Source: Marinoscillum sp.
GTDB taxonomy: Bacteria; Bacteroidota; Bacteroidia; Cytophagales; Cyclobacteriaceae
Length of the DNA stretch: 64,000 bases
NCBI GenBank assembly: GCA_024305105.1
Contig: JAMWZA010000001.1
Span: 62,001-126,000 of the forward strand
Direction of reading: 5' to 3'
Part shown: positions 1 through 8,707 of the stretch, piece by piece
How positions within the stretch are numbered: the stretch's first letter is position 1
How the letters are laid out: each line of letters opens with the position of its first letter
Made by a program: the position numbers and the translations under genes
Notes under the pieces: model-generated
Databases searched by the model: none
Told to the model about the DNA's origin: nothing
What the model saw: the letters and a program-made list of their open reading frames with translations, nothing else

Positions 1-840
1 TGTGACTAAACCCGCCTGATCCCCTTTTCGCAAGGCAATGTCCGAAATCACTAGCGATGCATTAATGGAATAATCCAGCAACGTCATTTGCTCAAAAGGC
101 ATTTTCATGGCCCTGCTTTTATCAATCAGACAATAGACATTTTGAGCGCGCTCATCGATGTAGTGATTGGTCATCAAATGTCCCCGACGAGCAGTAGCCG
201 CCCAATTCACATTGCGGGGATCGTCACCCATCACATAGTCTTTGATGGTATCAAATTCTTTGCTATTTCCCAAACGTCTAATGAGCTTCTGGCCTTGCAT
301 GGTCAGATTTTGAGAGATCGCCATCAACTCATACTGATGCATCTTGACATACGATGGATACACTTTTACCTCCTCAGGGGCACCTGACTTCACCTTGCGC
401 TGCAACAAGCCAATGGCGGTACTAATGAGTAGAATCGTATTTCCAAAATGGTACTCCCCTCGCTTGGTAGGCCTTAGCGAATAGCTGAGTGACTTTGATT
501 CTAACTTTAAGATTTCCTGAATCACTACGAAGTTTCGCATCTGAAACTGAGGTGGTGCTTCGTCCCTGACCTCCACTAGCACATTTAAGTCATAACGACT
601 CTCCAGTTCCAAAATGATTTCATTTTCGTCACCATTGGACAATCGATCACTCACTATTCTTCGAGCAGTCACTTTCCCTCGTAAATAAAGTAAGTAACTA
701 TCCATCAGTAGTGCGAAACCACATGCTCCTGCTGCTATTTTGGTTAGCAAATAAACATGTTCAAAATACTGACCAAAGACAAATGCGATGATCAAACCCG
801 TGAGCAGATAGTAAAATCGATTTGTAACGAAAACCTTCAC
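1..840 (-). CDS. DUF58 domain protein (3' part outside window)
   Basis: The visible 280 codons begin with a GTG at 840 placed directly after the stop codon of the MoxR gene. Two membrane segments lie in about residues 8-50. They are followed by the DUF58 hallmark stretch with GDDPRNVNWAATAR and an ERAQNVYCLIDKS segment that resembles the metal-binding start of a von Willebrand A-like fold. The reading frame is open to the window edge, so the C-terminus is missing. DUF58 proteins are regularly encoded next to MoxR ATPases and are thought to act with them in assembling or activating membrane or periplasmic complexes; the substrate is unknown. It is the last visible gene of a minus-strand operon. 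Family assignment is firm, function is inferred. Confidence 0.85.
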   Translation of the reverse strand, partial: MKVFVTNRFYYLLTGLIIAFVFGQYFEHVYLLTKIAAGACGFALLMDSYLLYLRGKVTARRIVSDRLSNGDENEIILELESRYDLNVLVEVRDEAPPQFQMRNFVVIQEILKLESKSLSYSLRPTKRGEYHFGNTILLISTAIGLLQRKVKSGAPEEVKVYPSYVKMHQYELMAISQNLTMQGQKLIRRLGNSKEFDTIKDYVMGDDPRNVNWAATARRGHLMTNHYIDERAQNVYCLIDKSRAMKMPFEQMTLLDYSINASLVISDIALRKGDQAGLVT

Positions 841-1812
841 TTAGTTTGGCACTTCTACTTGCTGAACAATCTGTTGGGTAACCTCTTCCACACTAATCCC
901 CTGCAGCTCTGCCTCTGGTGTTAGCTGTATGCGGTGCTCGATCACCGGTCTTAGTAGAAACTGTAGATCATCGGGTGTCACAAAATCCCGACCCTTCATG
1001 GCAGCATAGGCTTTTGAGGAATTTAGCAGGTCAATAGAAGCTCTTGGAGAGGCTCCCAGGTACAGCGATGGGTGGCTTCTCGTCTGTGCTATGAGCTCAG
1101 CGATGTATTTCAGTAATGAATCCTTCACCGTGATATCGGCAAGGTTCTTTCTGAGTTCAATGGCCTCCTCTTTGGTGACTACTTCGCTGATGAACTCAAG
1201 TTTCTTGAACCCAGAAGTTTGGTTCTGTAAACTCAGGATCTTTGTCTCATCTTCCGTGCTGGGATACCCCACATTGATCTTAAATAAGAATCGATCCAAC
1301 TGTGCCTCAGGTAAGCGATAGGTTCCCTCCTGCTCTATGGGGTTTTGGGTAGCCATCACCATAAACAGATCCTCCATGGTATAGACCGTACCATCGTTGG
1401 TAATCTGCCCTTCTTCCATCACTTCAAAAAGCGCTGATTGGGTCTTGGCTGGCGCACGATTGATCTCATCGATGAGTACCAAATTCGAAAAAATTGGCCC
1501 TGACTTGAATTCGAATGAGGTATTCTTTGGATTGAAAATAGAAGTCCCTAAAATATCGGAAGGCATCAAATCCGGTGTAAACTGAATCCGTTTAAAATCA
1601 GCTTTGGTCATGGTTGCCAATAGTCGAGCGGTCAATGTCTTGGCCACCCCGGGAACTCCTTCAATCAATACATGACCTCCGGCAAAAAATGCAGTAAGGA
1701 GTAAGTCCAATAGCTGCTCCTGACCAACAAGCGCTTTTTGAGCCTCTTCTTTTAACTGTGAGATCTTTTCTGAAAAAGCCTTCAGATCTATTCTGTTCGT
1801 AAATTCTGACAT
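841..1812 (-). CDS. MoxR family AAA+ ATPase
   Basis: This 323-residue protein has the MoxR/AAA_3 layout: Walker A GVPGVAKT at 52-59, Walker B LVLIDEIN at 111-118, a sensor-1 stretch MATQNPIEQEGTYRLPEAQLD and a C-terminal lid domain with the GASPRAS motif. MoxR ATPases are chaperone-like enzymes that insert cofactors or remodel partner proteins, usually with DUF58 or VWA partners. Here it sits between DUF4350 (upstream, adjacent without a gap) and DUF58 (downstream, adjacent), so the three are almost certainly co-translated. Cytoplasmic. Length is normal for the family. The target of the ATPase is not visible from sequence. Confidence 0.93.
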   Translation of the reverse strand: MSEFTNRIDLKAFSEKISQLKEEAQKALVGQEQLLDLLLTAFFAGGHVLIEGVPGVAKTLTARLLATMTKADFKRIQFTPDLMPSDILGTSIFNPKNTSFEFKSGPIFSNLVLIDEINRAPAKTQSALFEVMEEGQITNDGTVYTMEDLFMVMATQNPIEQEGTYRLPEAQLDRFLFKINVGYPSTEDETKILSLQNQTSGFKKLEFISEVVTKEEAIELRKNLADITVKDSLLKYIAELIAQTRSHPSLYLGASPRASIDLLNSSKAYAAMKGRDFVTPDDLQFLLRPVIEHRIQLTPEAELQGISVEEVTQQIVQQVEVPN

Positions 1813-2949
1813 CTATTTTATGTTAAACTTTTCAATTTTTTCATTTAGCTCAGTGAGCATCTTTTCTGATACCACACCGCCGTTTTTTACGTGCTGGATG
1901 ATCTCAAAAGTCTGTATAACCGCTGATTTTTTCACTCCGGTCTTTGATGACAATTGAGCATAAGCCTCTTCGCTAAACAGCTCTTTCATATAGTACTTTT
2001 CCCTGATTGACTTTAAAAAGTGACTGATCAACTTTTGTGCAGCAGAAGCATGTTTACCTTCACGATGGTACAGTCCACCCATCGTCTGAATAAACAAGAG
2101 CGTGGTGTTCGTTCTGGGATCCGGCAATGGAATAACACGCTGCTTTCTGCGACTTCCAATAATCAACAGCACCATAACTCCCAATAATGTTAAGTTAAGT
2201 GCCCAGCGCAATGGAGCCTGAGAAATCAAATACCGAAGTGGCGTTTGAGACTCCATCCTGCCACTGTGGTAATACCGATTGTAAACGATGCTACCCGTGT
2301 TTAAGAGATTCAACGCCATTGCTGGTAGTTTCAAGCCATCTGATTTCAACAGTCCATAATTGGTAAAAGCAAGTGGCACGGTGGTCAGCACCAGTCTACC
2401 CTCTCCAAAGTCTTTATAAATCAAAACGGGTTTTTTATTGCTAGCTCCAACCGTCCAAGTAGAGTCCTTCTCAAATGCCGTAAGTAACAATCTACCTGGA
2501 TAATACGCTGCCTCTTCTCCAAAACTCACTTTTAGTGAATCTATTGGATTCATAGAAGATGGCTCAAAAAATTCATTATCCTGCTCAAGACCGAGCGAAT
2601 CTAAAAACTCCTCTGAAAAATAACTAGCCCCAATCAAGACATCAGACCCATGAGCTATTTTGTGCATCAGCACACGTACATCCTCAGTCGATGGAGCAAA
2701 TTCAGTCGCTAAAACCAATACTTGTTCGGTGGTGTCTCCCAATTCATAAATCGTCTGAAAAGACAAATCTTTTGATTCAAAGAAGTCATCTAGTCGCTCG
2801 TATAAAACATATCCACCGTAAGGTTGCTTATCCTTCTGAGAAAAGGTAGGTACCCAAACCAGTTCCTCAGGCCTGTACTGCTCTACCACCACATAAAGGA
2901 TAAAGAAGACAGCTAAAAATAGATAAAGTCGTTTTTCCCGTTTGCTCAT
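1813..2949 (-). CDS. DUF4350 domain membrane protein
   Basis: The protein has 378 residues: an N-terminal membrane anchor at about 8-22, an extracytoplasmic domain of about 220 residues with the DUF4350 look (LATEFAPSTEDVR, then GSDVLIGASYFSEEF), a second membrane helix near residue 245 (NLTLLGVMVLLIIGS), and a cytoplasmic tail starting RRKQRVIPLPDPRTN. Its start overlaps the DUF4129 gene by 4 bp. DUF4350 proteins recur in MoxR/DUF58/DUF4129 operons and may be inactive GATase-like sensors; this is family knowledge and the biochemical role is unknown. The C-terminal tail probably contacts the MoxR ATPase, by inference from topology and gene order. Confidence 0.8.
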   Translation of the reverse strand: MSKREKRLYLFLAVFFILYVVVEQYRPEELVWVPTFSQKDKQPYGGYVLYERLDDFFESKDLSFQTIYELGDTTEQVLVLATEFAPSTEDVRVLMHKIAHGSDVLIGASYFSEEFLDSLGLEQDNEFFEPSSMNPIDSLKVSFGEEAAYYPGRLLLTAFEKDSTWTVGASNKKPVLIYKDFGEGRLVLTTVPLAFTNYGLLKSDGLKLPAMALNLLNTGSIVYNRYYHSGRMESQTPLRYLISQAPLRWALNLTLLGVMVLLIIGSRRKQRVIPLPDPRTNTTLLFIQTMGGLYHREGKHASAAQKLISHFLKSIREKYYMKELFSEEAYAQLSSKTGVKKSAVIQTFEIIQHVKNGGVVSEKMLTELNEKIEKFNIK

Positions 2950-3626
2950 GCCCTGACTGATTCTACCAGTTTCACACTTTGGTCCAGGTTTACCTTATCG
3001 GCAGCATATTCCCCGTACCAGGTCATTTCAAATAAGTTGACCAGATCAGAAAAAGGTTTTTGTTTATCCCCAGGCAGTTCATCCACATAGTCGAGCGGAG
3101 CTTTCCATGGGTTGATCTTGACGACCTCAGATTGATGCAAGTCATTGAGACACTTCAAAAACAAGTAACGTATAGCCAGTTGATAATCTCCAGCTGCTTT
3201 ACTTTCCTCTAGCAGTCGATTAAAATCTACCTGATCATCGCCGGTAACAGCAACCCCAGCAGGTGCGAATGTTTTGGTGTTTCGTTCGATAACCGACCCA
3301 TAGCGGTATTTTAGAATATAGTATACCACAGCCAATACAACCAAAACAACTAACAATCGAAAGATGAAAGGCCACCAGTTTTCCAACCCAGAGGACTGAA
3401 AAAAAGAACCAAGCATTTCCATGAAATACAGGATCAACAGCGCAATTACTGAATCGGATTTGGCATAATCAGTTGAGTAATCAAATGTTGGGTCAGCCTG
3501 ATATTCGGCAAAGGCCGATTGATCAAATTGTCTTAACTCTTCGGTTCCGGATAGTTCGAACCCTGAAGTGAAAAAAGCTATGGCTAGAAATAGAACGAAA
3601 CTAACTAAGGTTCTCAAAGTCTTCAA
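2946..3626 (-). CDS. DUF4129 domain membrane protein
   Basis: A 226-residue protein with a signal-like N-terminal helix (MKTLRTLVSFVLFLAIAFF), a second membrane helix near 87-105 (FRLLVVLVVLAVVYYILKY) and a C-terminal cytoplasmic domain of about 100 residues with the DUF4129 pattern (AIRYLFLKCLNDL, then WKAPLDYVDELP and ending in TWYGEYAAD). It overlaps the upstream membrane-protein gene by 26 bp and the downstream DUF4350 gene by 4 bp, which indicates translational coupling. Co-occurrence with MoxR, DUF58 and DUF4350 is usual in Bacteroidota and Actinobacteria. Function unknown; a membrane scaffold for the MoxR system is an inference. Confidence 0.8.
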   Translation of the reverse strand: MKTLRTLVSFVLFLAIAFFTSGFELSGTEELRQFDQSAFAEYQADPTFDYSTDYAKSDSVIALLILYFMEMLGSFFQSSGLENWWPFIFRLLVVLVVLAVVYYILKYRYGSVIERNTKTFAPAGVAVTGDDQVDFNRLLEESKAAGDYQLAIRYLFLKCLNDLHQSEVVKINPWKAPLDYVDELPGDKQKPFSDLVNLFEMTWYGEYAADKVNLDQSVKLVESVRA

Positions 3627-4470
3627 TTTGACTTTTAAGTCCTGTTCCTTCCATACGCTCTGACAGGTTAAAGTATTGGAATGAAAGCGCCATAATGGGA
3701 ACGAGGTATGAACAATACGACCCTACTGTTGAAAAAGCAGTCATCAAGCTACCATACCAGGTATCGAAGCTTTGGAACATTGAAAAAGGATCACTCTCCA
3801 ACGACTCCTGATTGGTAAAGAAATCAGCAAACAAAACGATGTAGGAAGGAATGGCGAAGAGAAAGCCTATCAAGAACGCGATGATTCCAGAAACAATCAT
3901 AAGTCCAAAAGTACTCCACCACTTTCCCCGAATCAATTTAAACGATTTGCTAAAAGCATCACTCACCGAAATATCTTCAAACATATAAATGGAAGCAGAA
4001 AGACTGGTAGCCACCATCAAATATATCCCCGGAATGATAAGAAAAATCATCCCCACAATAGATACCAACCCACACAGAAACATCAACCCGATCAGTCCTA
4101 AAACATATTTGGAAGATAACTTAATCAGATCCATTGGCTCATGCTTCCTACCAGCATCGGCTTCCTTAATGTAGGTACAAATAACCGCTATTAGAAATGA
4201 GTAAGCCACCAGGACTACCGCCAAATTGACCATATTGGTCGCTTGAGCCTGCATCATAAACTCCAATGACTGTTCAGGGCTATCCATCATATTGCCCAAC
4301 CCTCCCATCATCCAGGAAGTGATGATTGCATAGATAACGCCCATTGGAATGGCTATTATAAGAATCGGTTTGATCAATCCAGAGAAATGCTCACGGATGT
4401 AATCAATAGTAATGTTCATTTTTTGACTAAAGTCACGCTGACGGTACAGAACGAATTTCTGATCTGACAT
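3601..4470 (-). CDS. Multi-pass membrane protein of the MoxR-associated cluster
   Basis: I chose the ATG at 4470 (MSDQKFVLYRQRDFSQ) because homologues in this context as I remember them start with a short basic stretch containing RQRDFSQK just before the first helix; a longer frame reaching 4512 would add only a poorly conserved extension. The 289-residue product has an amphipathic N-terminus and about six membrane helices (IKPILIIAIPMGVIYAII, VNLAVVLVAYSFLIAVI, and others). It resembles the DUF975/glycerophosphodiester-phosphodiesterase membrane-domain type of integral protein. Its start lies 38 bp inside the SpoIIM-family gene and its end 26 bp inside the DUF4129 gene. No catalytic motif is evident. 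Role unknown, likely structural in the same membrane complex. Confidence 0.7.
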   Translation of the reverse strand: MSDQKFVLYRQRDFSQKMNITIDYIREHFSGLIKPILIIAIPMGVIYAIITSWMMGGLGNMMDSPEQSLEFMMQAQATNMVNLAVVLVAYSFLIAVICTYIKEADAGRKHEPMDLIKLSSKYVLGLIGLMFLCGLVSIVGMIFLIIPGIYLMVATSLSASIYMFEDISVSDAFSKSFKLIRGKWWSTFGLMIVSGIIAFLIGFLFAIPSYIVLFADFFTNQESLESDPFSMFQSFDTWYGSLMTAFSTVGSYCSYLVPIMALSFQYFNLSERMEGTGLKSQIEDFENLS

Positions 4471-5413
4471 ATTTATGTAGGTTAGGTAGTATAAACGAAT
4501 AGAAAATAACAATCAACGCAGACACTACGATGATGGCTAGTTTAATTAAAAACGGCCACTCGGTATGTCTGGTGATAAATGACTCAATAAACCCAGCCAC
4601 TATAAAGAATGGCACTAAGCTTAATACAATTTTCAAACCCTTTTTGGCTCCTTTTTGGAAGCTATGACCTCTGGGGTAAGTCCCTGGAAATAACAATGAA
4701 TGGCCCATTACCAAGCCGGCTCCTCCGGCTATTACGATGGCACTGAGCTCCAATGTACCATGCACCCAAATGGTCATAATCGTTTCATCGAATAAGCCAT
4801 TCTGAAAAAACAAGCAATGAAATGCTCCGACCATTATGCCATTTGAAAATAGGATATATCCAGTTCCAATAGAGAAGAAAATTCCCATAGCAAAGGCCAA
4901 AAGTGAAACTCGAATATTGTTGATGGTAATTCCGAAAAACATCATCCCTTCAGAAGTCTGTTTGTAAACAGCCATGGGATCTCCATTTTCAATATTCTCA
5001 AGCGTCATATTGACGTACTGGTCTCCAAGAATTAACCGAATGAATGTCTGATCATTGGCGGCTGAAAGTGCTCCAATAGCAATCCCTACTGAGAAGATGA
5101 TTAATGAGTACAACAGATACTTGTAGGAAGAATGCAACACTTCTGGCAGCTCGTATTTCCAATACCGGACAAACCGATTGGTCTTTTCAGGTTTGTTGCG
5201 GTAAATGAGGGTATGAACTTTGAGGGTAAGTCCATTTAAGTAGACTACCAGATCAGTGTCAGGATATTTAGCACGTGCAAAAGCTAAATCCTCTGTAAGG
5301 TGTACATATAACTCTGAGAGTTCATCCGCAGATAAACGCTCAATGTTGGTGAGTTTCTTTTCAAAACCCAGCCATTTGTCCTCATTTACTTTTACAAAAA
5401 GTCCTTGGCGCAT
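4433..5413 (-). CDS. Stage II sporulation protein M (SpoIIM) family membrane protein
   Basis: The 326-residue product has an N-terminal cytoplasmic helical region (MRQGLFVKVNEDKW) followed by five or six membrane helices, with the SpoIIM-family NNIRVSLLAFAMGIFFSIGTG segment and the conserved WVHGTLELSAIVIAGGAGL motif. In Bacillus SpoIIM works in peptidoglycan remodelling during engulfment, but in non-sporulating Bacteroidota the family is found in the RDD/MoxR/DUF58 neighbourhood with unknown function. It is the first gene of the minus-strand operon and is divergent from the RDD gene with only 41 bp between the starts. Confidence 0.88.
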   Translation of the reverse strand: MRQGLFVKVNEDKWLGFEKKLTNIERLSADELSELYVHLTEDLAFARAKYPDTDLVVYLNGLTLKVHTLIYRNKPEKTNRFVRYWKYELPEVLHSSYKYLLYSLIIFSVGIAIGALSAANDQTFIRLILGDQYVNMTLENIENGDPMAVYKQTSEGMMFFGITINNIRVSLLAFAMGIFFSIGTGYILFSNGIMVGAFHCLFFQNGLFDETIMTIWVHGTLELSAIVIAGGAGLVMGHSLLFPGTYPRGHSFQKGAKKGLKIVLSLVPFFIVAGFIESFITRHTEWPFLIKLAIIVVSALIVIFYSFILPNLHKYVRSEIRSVPSA

Positions 5414-5454
5414 ATCTTAGCGATGAATGCGACAAAATAACAAGGCTTTCAGTT

Positions 5455-6147
5455 ATGACAAAATTTATTACCAATCAAAATATTGAAATAAACCTGGAAC
5501 TGGCAAGTCTTGGTGACCGCATTCTGGCTACTTTACTGGATTTGTTCATTATTGGTTGTTATTTCTTTTTGGTGGGATTGCTTAGTGTACAAGTCGGTGA
5601 CGATAGTGGTTTGGTGTGGATTTTCTTTGCCATCCCCGCAATGCTCTATTCGCTGTTATTCGAACACTTCATGCAGGGCCAGTCTCCTGGCAAGCATGTT
5701 CGGGACATTAAAGTAGTAAAACTAGATGGAGGAGCACCAGGTATTGGCAACTACCTACTCAGATGGCTTATTCGTCCATTAGATATTTTGTTCTATGGAG
5801 CTGTGGCGGTACTCTCCATCACTTTATCCAGAAACGGTCAACGATTAGGAGATCTCGCTGCTGGCACTACAGTGATCAAAACAAAAGAACGTGAATCGAT
5901 CAACAGCATTAAAACTCTGAAAAAAGACTCAGATTATCAGATCCAGTTTCCTCAGGTGAAAAGACTCAGTGATAAGCAAGTCAATCTGATTCGCAAGTCG
6001 CTAAAAATTGGTGTAGATGGCCTAAATTATGAGGCAATTAGCCAACTCACAGATAAAGTAAAAGAAATTCTACAGGTGACATCTGATCTGCCTAACGTCA
6101 AGTTTTTGTATACGATTATCGCTGATTACGAACACCTGGATAAGTAA
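5455..6147 (+). CDS. RDD family membrane protein
   Basis: A 230-residue protein with the RDD domain in residues 10-150: the first helix carries the LGDRILATLLDLFII signature (with the Arg and Asp pair), a second helix lies at about 55-75, and GQSPGKHVRDIKVV and RLGDLAAGTTVIK are the typical conserved ends. The remaining 80 residues form a charged cytoplasmic tail (RLSDKQVNLIRKSLKIG). RDD proteins are small integral membrane proteins, some linked to transport or stress tolerance; the function here is unknown. It is divergent from the SpoIIM-family gene and forms part of the same conserved module. It ends in a shared hairpin terminator. Confidence 0.88.
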   Translation: MTKFITNQNIEINLELASLGDRILATLLDLFIIGCYFFLVGLLSVQVGDDSGLVWIFFAIPAMLYSLLFEHFMQGQSPGKHVRDIKVVKLDGGAPGIGNYLLRWLIRPLDILFYGAVAVLSITLSRNGQRLGDLAAGTTVIKTKERESINSIKTLKKDSDYQIQFPQVKRLSDKQVNLIRKSLKIGVDGLNYEAISQLTDKVKEILQVTSDLPNVKFLYTIIADYEHLDK

Positions 6148-6148
6148 A

Positions 6149-6180
6149 AAAGGCCATCTCCTATTCAAGAAATGGCCTTT
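6149..6180 (-). terminator. Bidirectional-type hairpin terminator between RDD gene and hslV
   Basis: An inverted repeat of AAAGGCCAT (6149-6157) and ATGGCCTTT (6172-6180) encloses a 14-nt loop. Read on the minus strand it is followed by a run of seven U, which fits intrinsic termination of hslV transcripts. Because it starts directly after the RDD stop codon, it can also close the plus-strand transcript, though no U-run follows on that side. Confidence 0.75.
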
Positions 6181-6309
6181 ACGCAACCGTGCTATTCAAT
6201 GACAATTCGTCTAATTGCTCTCCTAGCTAACTGTCCGTAAAGCTATTTGAGCTAATCCTTCTGTTCAATACCGAAATAAAGGTATTTGGACCTACGTATT
6301 AACCGCAAA
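6181..6309. other. Non-coding gap between terminator and hslV stop
   Basis: About 130 bp without a convincing frame. On the minus strand, which would be the 3' untranslated region of hslV, a small hairpin of AATACC and GGTATT can form near 6275-6295. I see no tRNA or known small RNA here. Confidence 0.3.
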
Positions 6310-6846
6310 CTAAAGCGTCTCTACTACTAAATTATGATTGGTGTAAATACAGATGTCTGCTGCGATGTTCAAGCTCTCACGTACCATTTCTTCTGCGGTA
6401 AGGTTGGTGGCATGACGCTTCAAACCCATTGCAGCTGAGCGGGCATACATGCTTCCCGAACCAATGGACGCTACATCGTCATCAGGCTCGAGCACATCGC
6501 CTGTACCTGATATAACCAGAATTTCGTTTTTATCAGCTACGATCATCATGGCTTCCAACCTCCTCAGGTAGCGGTCGGTACGCCAGTCCTTCGCCAATTC
6601 GACAGCTGCTCTTTTCATGTTACCCGTATAAGTCGCTAGCTTTTCATCCAATCGCTCAAGAAGGGTAAACGCATCGGCAGTAGATCCAGCAAAGCCTGTT
6701 ATGATCTTTCCATCTTGCAACTTTCGGATTTTCTTCACATTGCTTTTTGCCACGGTATTACCCATCGTTGCCTGACCGTCCGCCCCGATAGCGATCTGAC
6801 CATTGTGCTTTATAGCGATGACAGTTGTCGATTTGATTTTCTCCAT
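6310..6846 (-). CDS. hslV: ATP-dependent protease peptidase subunit HslV
   Basis: HslV is the threonine-peptidase ring of the cytoplasmic HslUV (ClpQY) proteasome-like protease. I start it at the ATG at 6846, giving [16 protein letters not shown]; longer frames add residues encoded inside the upstream terminator. The catalytic Thr would be the first of the TT pair (residue 7), exposed after removal of a six-residue propeptide, slightly longer than the single Met removed in Escherichia coli. Conserved stretches [34 protein letters not shown] and ICIYTNHN match the family over the whole 178 residues. hslU is not adjacent, which is common in this phylum. Confidence 0.95.
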   Translation of the reverse strand: MEKIKSTTVIAIKHNGQIAIGADGQATMGNTVAKSNVKKIRKLQDGKIITGFAGSTADAFTLLERLDEKLATYTGNMKRAAVELAKDWRTDRYLRRLEAMMIVADKNEILVISGTGDVLEPDDDVASIGSGSMYARSAAMGLKRHATNLTAEEMVRESLNIAADICIYTNHNLVVETL

Positions 6847-6864
6847 TTTTTGTATAATGCTTAT

Positions 6865-6901
6865 AAAATAAAAATGTCCCGTCATTTCATAACGGGACAT
6901 T
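6865..6901 (-). terminator. Intrinsic terminator after PDH E2 gene
   Basis: AATGTCCCGT (6873-6882) pairs perfectly with ACGGGACATT (6892-6901) across a 9-nt loop, and on the minus strand the stem is followed by a U-rich tract (ATTTTTATTTTA type). It begins 20 bp after the E2 stop codon and separates that gene from hslV. Confidence 0.85.
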
Positions 6902-6920
6902 CAATTTATGGTTTGTCTTA

Positions 6921-8570
6921 TTAAATCAATATCCTAACAGGATCTTCGATGAATCCTTTCAATGTTTTCAGGAATGAAGCACCAACAGCACCATCTACCG
7001 TTCTGTGGTCACAAGTAAGCGTTACTTTCATGCGATTACCTGGTACGATCTGGCCATCTTTCACAACCGGAACCTGATTGATAGCACCAACTGCTAGTAT
7101 ACATGATTCCGGAGCATTGATAATCGAAGTGAATTCCTCGATTCCAAACATCCCAAGATTCGAAACGGTAAACGTATTTCCCTGCATTTCATCAGGAGTC
7201 ACTTTCTTGGCTTTGGCCTTCTGTGCAAATTCCTTCACCTCAGTGGAAATGTGCGCCAGACTCTTATTGTCTGCAAACTTCACTACAGGCACGATCAATC
7301 CATCTTCGATAGCCATGGCCACACCTACGTGAATGTGATCATTTTTGCGAATACTCTTAGACTCTTCCATCCAATACGTGTTCACATCAGGATGCTGTCT
7401 CAAAGCAGCAGCCACTGCTTTAATCACAATGTCATTAAATGATATTTTAACAGGAGCTAACTCATTGATACTCTTACGAGCCTCAATCGTCTTGTCCATA
7501 TCGATATCCATGGTCAGGTAAAAGTGCGGAGCGCCAAACTGGCTCTTCATTAAGCCTTTGGTGATCGCTTTTCTCATCTGAGATGCAGGCACATCAGTAT
7601 AACTCTCTTCGCCTACGACCTTAGGTAGGTTAACTACTGCTGCACCTTCTTTTCCTTTACTTTCGGCTGCTGGCGCAGAAGCAGGAGCTTGTGAAGGTTT
7701 GAAATCCTCCACATCTTTCTTTACGATTCGTCCTCCGTCGCCACTTCCAGGAATTTGACCTAAGTCGTAACCTTTTTCTTCAGCAATCTTTTTAGCCAAT
7801 GGCGAAGCTTTGATTCTTCCTCCATCGGTCGTTGTTTCTTGAGTTGATTGGGCAGTAGGAGCAGATGATGAAGCACTTGTGCTTTCCTCTTTCTTTTCCG
7901 ATTTGTCTTCTGATTTTTTAGAACCACCTGAAGATTCTGCCTTCAGCAATGTTTTCCAATCGGCATCTTTTTCACCGATGATCGCAATGACACCATCAAT
8001 TGGTACTGATCCGCCATCCTCTATGGCAATATGAAGAAGAGTTCCATCTTCATAGGCTTCCAGTTCCATGGTGGCCTTATCCGTTTCTACTTCTGCCAGA
8101 ATATCTCCAGCCTCTACAGTATCTCCTTCTTTCTTTAACCACTGAGCGATTACCCCTTCTTCCATGGTATCACTCATCTTCGGCATTCTGATCACCGAAG
8201 CATTGATATCCGACGTATCTACTGATTCACTAGCTTCTTCCTCAGAACTCTCTTCCTCCTTGGCTTCTTCAGAATCCGCAGATCCGTTTGAACCGCTTTC
8301 AAGATCCTTGAGCAATCCCTTAATATCTTCTCCCTTTTCTCCGATGATGGCAATTACGCCATCCACAGCAACAGCTTCCTGCTCCTGCACTCCTATATGT
8401 AACAGCACCCCGTCCTGGTATGATTCCAGTTCCATGGTTGCTTTATCCGTTTCAACTTCAGCTAGTACATCACCAGATTCTACTTCGTCACCTTCTTTTT
8501 TTATCCAAGACGCTATGACACCCTCTTCCATGGTATCACTCATCTTTGGCATTCTGATTACTTCAGCCAT
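6921..8570 (-). CDS. pdhC: Pyruvate dehydrogenase E2 (dihydrolipoamide acetyltransferase) with two lipoyl domains
   Basis: This 549-residue enzyme transfers the acetyl group from lipoamide to CoA in the pyruvate dehydrogenase complex. Domain order: lipoyl domain 1 (about 1-80, lipoylated Lys43 in ETDKATM), acidic Ser/Glu linker, lipoyl domain 2 (about 125-202, Lys165 in the same motif), an Ala/Ser/Lys-rich linker, a peripheral subunit-binding domain (ASPLAKKIAEEKG) and the catalytic acyltransferase domain ending in DHRTVDGA, with His522 and Asp526 of the CAT-type active site. The first lipoyl copy matches the second closely, indicating internal duplication. The E1 genes are not in the window. 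A canonical promoter precedes it and a strong terminator follows, so it appears monocistronic. Confidence 0.95.
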   Translation of the reverse strand: MAEVIRMPKMSDTMEEGVIASWIKKEGDEVESGDVLAEVETDKATMELESYQDGVLLHIGVQEQEAVAVDGVIAIIGEKGEDIKGLLKDLESGSNGSADSEEAKEEESSEEEASESVDTSDINASVIRMPKMSDTMEEGVIAQWLKKEGDTVEAGDILAEVETDKATMELEAYEDGTLLHIAIEDGGSVPIDGVIAIIGEKDADWKTLLKAESSGGSKKSEDKSEKKEESTSASSSAPTAQSTQETTTDGGRIKASPLAKKIAEEKGYDLGQIPGSGDGGRIVKKDVEDFKPSQAPASAPAAESKGKEGAAVVNLPKVVGEESYTDVPASQMRKAITKGLMKSQFGAPHFYLTMDIDMDKTIEARKSINELAPVKISFNDIVIKAVAAALRQHPDVNTYWMEESKSIRKNDHIHVGVAMAIEDGLIVPVVKFADNKSLAHISTEVKEFAQKAKAKKVTPDEMQGNTFTVSNLGMFGIEEFTSIINAPESCILAVGAINQVPVVKDGQIVPGNRMKVTLTCDHRTVDGAVGASFLKTLKGFIEDPVRILI

Positions 8571-8606
8571 TTTATAAGCGTTATTTTTACCCTAACAAAT
8601 CAAATC

Positions 8607-8636
8607 CAAAGTTAATCTATGTGGGTTTTTCTCCAA
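8607..8636 (-). promoter_or_regulatory. Bacteroidota-type promoter of the PDH E2 gene
   Basis: On the minus strand TTG (8636-8634) is separated by 19 bp from TAACTTTG (8614-8607), matching the -33 TTG and -7 TAnnTTTG elements of the main Bacteroidota sigma factor. The -7 box lies 36 bp before the ATG. Confidence 0.6.
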
Positions 8637-8707
8637 CATATCTTAATCTTTTAATTTGGCTTTTAAATTAAATACAAAAACCAATATAAAGTTTTCAAAA
8701 TTTTTCA

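Noticed and set aside
6181-6309. Possible small RNA 3' of hslV
   Set aside because: Only a weak 6-bp hairpin is visible and it lies in the expected 3' untranslated region.
8164-8577. 137-codon plus-strand frame opposite the PDH E2 lipoyl domains
   Set aside because: Its Ser-rich composition is the complement of the Glu/Lys-rich E2 linker; a shadow.
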